From: Allobosea sp.
Lineage (GTDB): Bacteria > Pseudomonadota > Alphaproteobacteria > Rhizobiales > Kaistiaceae
Reading direction: 5' to 3'
DNA length: 64,000 bases
Assembly (NCBI GenBank): GCA_017307955.1
Contig: JAFKFV010000021.1
Span: 60,219 to 124,218, forward strand
Within the stretch, counting starts at the first letter, position 1; each line of letters starts with the position of its first letter. Shown piece after piece: positions 62,540 to 64,000 of the stretch. The position numbers and the translations under genes are program-made. The notes beneath the pieces were generated by a model, which made no database searches, was not told the DNA's origin, and worked only from the letters and a program-made list of their open reading frames with translations.

Positions 62540-64000
62540 TCAGCTCGCGAGATGGACGAGCGCGTCCTGCGTCGCTTCGGCGGCCGTGAGTTCGCCGGCG
62601 ATGCGGCCGCGGCGGAACACGGCGATGCGGTCGGCATTGGCGAGGATCTCGGGGATCTCGGACGAGATCAGCAGCACGGCATTGCCGGCCGCCGCGAAGG
62701 CCGAGAGGAAGGCATAGACCTCGCGCTTCGCGCCTTCGTCGATGCCGCGGGTCGGCTCGTCGCAGATGAGGATGCGCGGTTCGGTCTCGACGCAGCGCGC
62801 CAGCACCACCTTCTGCTGGTTGCCGCCGGAAAGGCTCTGGACCGGCAGGTGGCGCGAGGCGGTGCGGATGCGGAAGGCGGCGATCTCCTTCTCGACGGCG
62901 CCGGCGACCTTGCGGCCATCGACGAAGCCGAGGCGGGAGAAGCGGGCGAGCGCCGCGATGACGATATTGTCCGAGACCGAGGAGGAGAGGACGAGGCCCG
63001 TCTCCTTGCGGTCCTCGGTGACGATGGCGATGCCGTTCCGGAGCGCGTCCGACGGGGCGCGGATCTCGACCGGCCGGCTGTCGATCAGCACCTCGCCGGT
63101 GTCCTTCGGCTGGTTGCCATAAACGGCATTGGCGAATTCGCTGCGCCCGGCGCCCATCAGACCGTAGAGGCCGAGGATCTCGCCGCGCGCGATCTTGAGC
63201 GAGATGTCGGCGAACTGGCCGGCGCGCGAGAAGCCGCGCATCTCGATCATCGGCTCCGCGCGCGCGGTGCTGGCACGCTGGTCGGCATCGCGGAGATCGC
63301 GGCCGACGATGAGCGCGATCAGCCGCTGGCGGTCGATATCGGCAAGCGCGCCGCTCTCGACGAAGCGGCCGTCGCGGAAGACGGTGTAGCTGTCGGCGAT
63401 CTGGAAGATGTCGGTCAGGCGGTGCGAGACATAGATGATGCCGACGCCCGACGCCGAGAGGCCGCGGATCGCCTTGAAGAAGGTCGCCGTCTCCTTCTCG
63501 CCGATCGCCGAGGTCGGCTCGTCCATGATGAGGATCTCGGCGTCGCGGCTGATCGCCTTGGCGATCTCGACGAGCTGGATGCGCGCGACGGAGAGTTCGC
63601 GCATGCGGAGCTTCGGATCGATGTCGAAGCCGAGGCGCGCGAAGAGAGCGGCGGCGTCGCTCTCCATCTTCGCACGGTCGACGAACCAGCCGCCGCGGCG
63701 CGGTTCGCGGCCGAGATAGATGTTCTCCGCCACCGTCATGTCGAGGACCGGCGAGAGTTCCTGCGTGATGATGGCGATGCCGTCGGCCAGCGCCTCGGCG
63801 GCCGAGCCGTAGTGCACGAGCCGGCCCTTGACGAGGATCGAGCCGGAATCGGCGCGCTGCAGGCCCATGAGGATGGAGAGGAAGGTCGACTTGCCGGCGC
63901 CGTTGCCACCGCAGAGCGCATGCACGCTGCCGCGCCTTAGCTGGATGCGGCCATCGGTCAGCGCCTGCACGCCGGCATAGGACTTGGCGACGCTGGTCGC
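62540..64000 (-). CDS. Sugar ABC transporter double ATP-binding protein, cut by the window end
   Basis: The frame runs off the right edge, so the N-terminus is missing; the visible part begins ATSVAKSYAGVQALTDGRI. Domain 1 has Walker A GGNGAGKST, signature LSVARIQLVEIAKA and Walker B ILIMDEPTSAI. Domain 2 has the degenerate Walker A GLMGAGRSE, signature LSGGNQQKVVLAR and Walker B ILICDEPTRG. The pattern is RbsA/MglA. The visible 486 residues leave only the first few missing. It opens the operon as seen here. Confidence 0.9.
   Translation of the reverse strand, partial: ATSVAKSYAGVQALTDGRIQLRRGSVHALCGGNGAGKSTFLSILMGLQRADSGSILVKGRLVHYGSAAEALADGIAIITQELSPVLDMTVAENIYLGREPRRGGWFVDRAKMESDAAALFARLGFDIDPKLRMRELSVARIQLVEIAKAISRDAEILIMDEPTSAIGEKETATFFKAIRGLSASGVGIIYVSHRLTDIFQIADSYTVFRDGRFVESGALADIDRQRLIALIVGRDLRDADQRASTARAEPMIEMRGFSRAGQFADISLKIARGEILGLYGLMGAGRSEFANAVYGNQPKDTGEVLIDSRPVEIRAPSDALRNGIAIVTEDRKETGLVLSSSVSDNIVIAALARFSRLGFVDGRKVAGAVEKEIAAFRIRTASRHLPVQSLSGGNQQKVVLARCVETEPRILICDEPTRGIDEGAKREVYAFLSAFAAAGNAVLLISSEIPEILANADRIAVFRRGRIAGELTAAEATQDALVHLAS

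Noticed and set aside
60719..63940. A 1073-residue open frame on the plus strand opposite the sugar importer
   Set aside because: It lies antisense to the binding protein, permease and ATPase genes, all of which have clear motifs.

Overview
The window is GC-rich, gene-dense chromosomal DNA from an alphaproteobacterium, most likely of the order Hyphomicrobiales (Rhizobiales). This rests on the RegB/RegA (ActS/ActR) redox pair, the cyoABCD plus SURF1 oxidase operon, the abundance of ribose-type sugar ABC importers, and a palindromic intergenic repeat at 30.42-30.52 kb that I recognise from that order. The genus cannot be fixed. No rRNA, tRNA or CRISPR array was seen.

Layout. 0-0.33 kb: decayed RtcB RNA-ligase fragment. 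0.38-4.55 kb (minus): FAD aromatic hydroxylase, two overlapping NHLP/nitrile-hydratase-alpha-like small proteins and a CocE-type hydrolase. 4.68-5.56 kb: two small exported proteins. 5.7-11.4 kb: aromatic-acid genes (benzoylformate decarboxylase, cupin, divergent LuxR regulator, SABATH-type carboxyl methyltransferase, phenolic acid decarboxylase). 11.4-12.7 kb: gene-poor, one small ORF. 12.8-20.8 kb: LacI regulator, sugar ABC importer, an unrecognised protein and phosphoglucomutase. 20.9-27.8 kb: LysR regulator and an ECF importer (S, fused double ATPase, T) chained to a SnoaL-like protein, a flavodoxin-fold oxidoreductase, a cupin and an SDR. 27.9-30.4 kb: less GC-rich island with a HigB/HigA-ImmA toxin-antitoxin module, a third small gene and the 3' stump of a restriction-modification methyltransferase.

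30.5-38.8 kb (minus): cytochrome bo3 oxidase cyoABCD, SURF1, then an AaeB/DUF1656/AaeA-type efflux set. 39-42.1 kb: MHS-type transporter and the RegBA redox two-component system. 42.3-45.6 kb: copper genes (DUF2946, YcnI, CopC-CopD fusion, copper-uptake-associated protein). 45.6-46.5 kb: cobalamin riboswitch in front of a CbiM-like metal transporter. 46.6-47.7 kb: AraC regulator. 47.7-55.7 kb (minus): full kdp potassium system, kdpFABCDE, with an extra 31-residue membrane ORF in front. 56.0-56.8 kb: two related small lipoproteins. 56.8-64 kb (minus): sugar or polyol catabolic operon with an ABC importer (ATPase cut by the window end), ROK regulator, PfkB kinase and GatZ/KbaZ-type protein.

How the parts fit. 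The two sugar ABC loci each carry their own regulator and downstream enzymes. The cyo, RegBA, kdp, copper and cobalamin genes form a respiration and ion homeostasis block. The least explained stretches are the NHLP pair beside a hydroxylase, the ECF operon with four redox or cupin genes, the three-gene toxin-antitoxin operon, and several clean palindromes with no matching regulator in the window.
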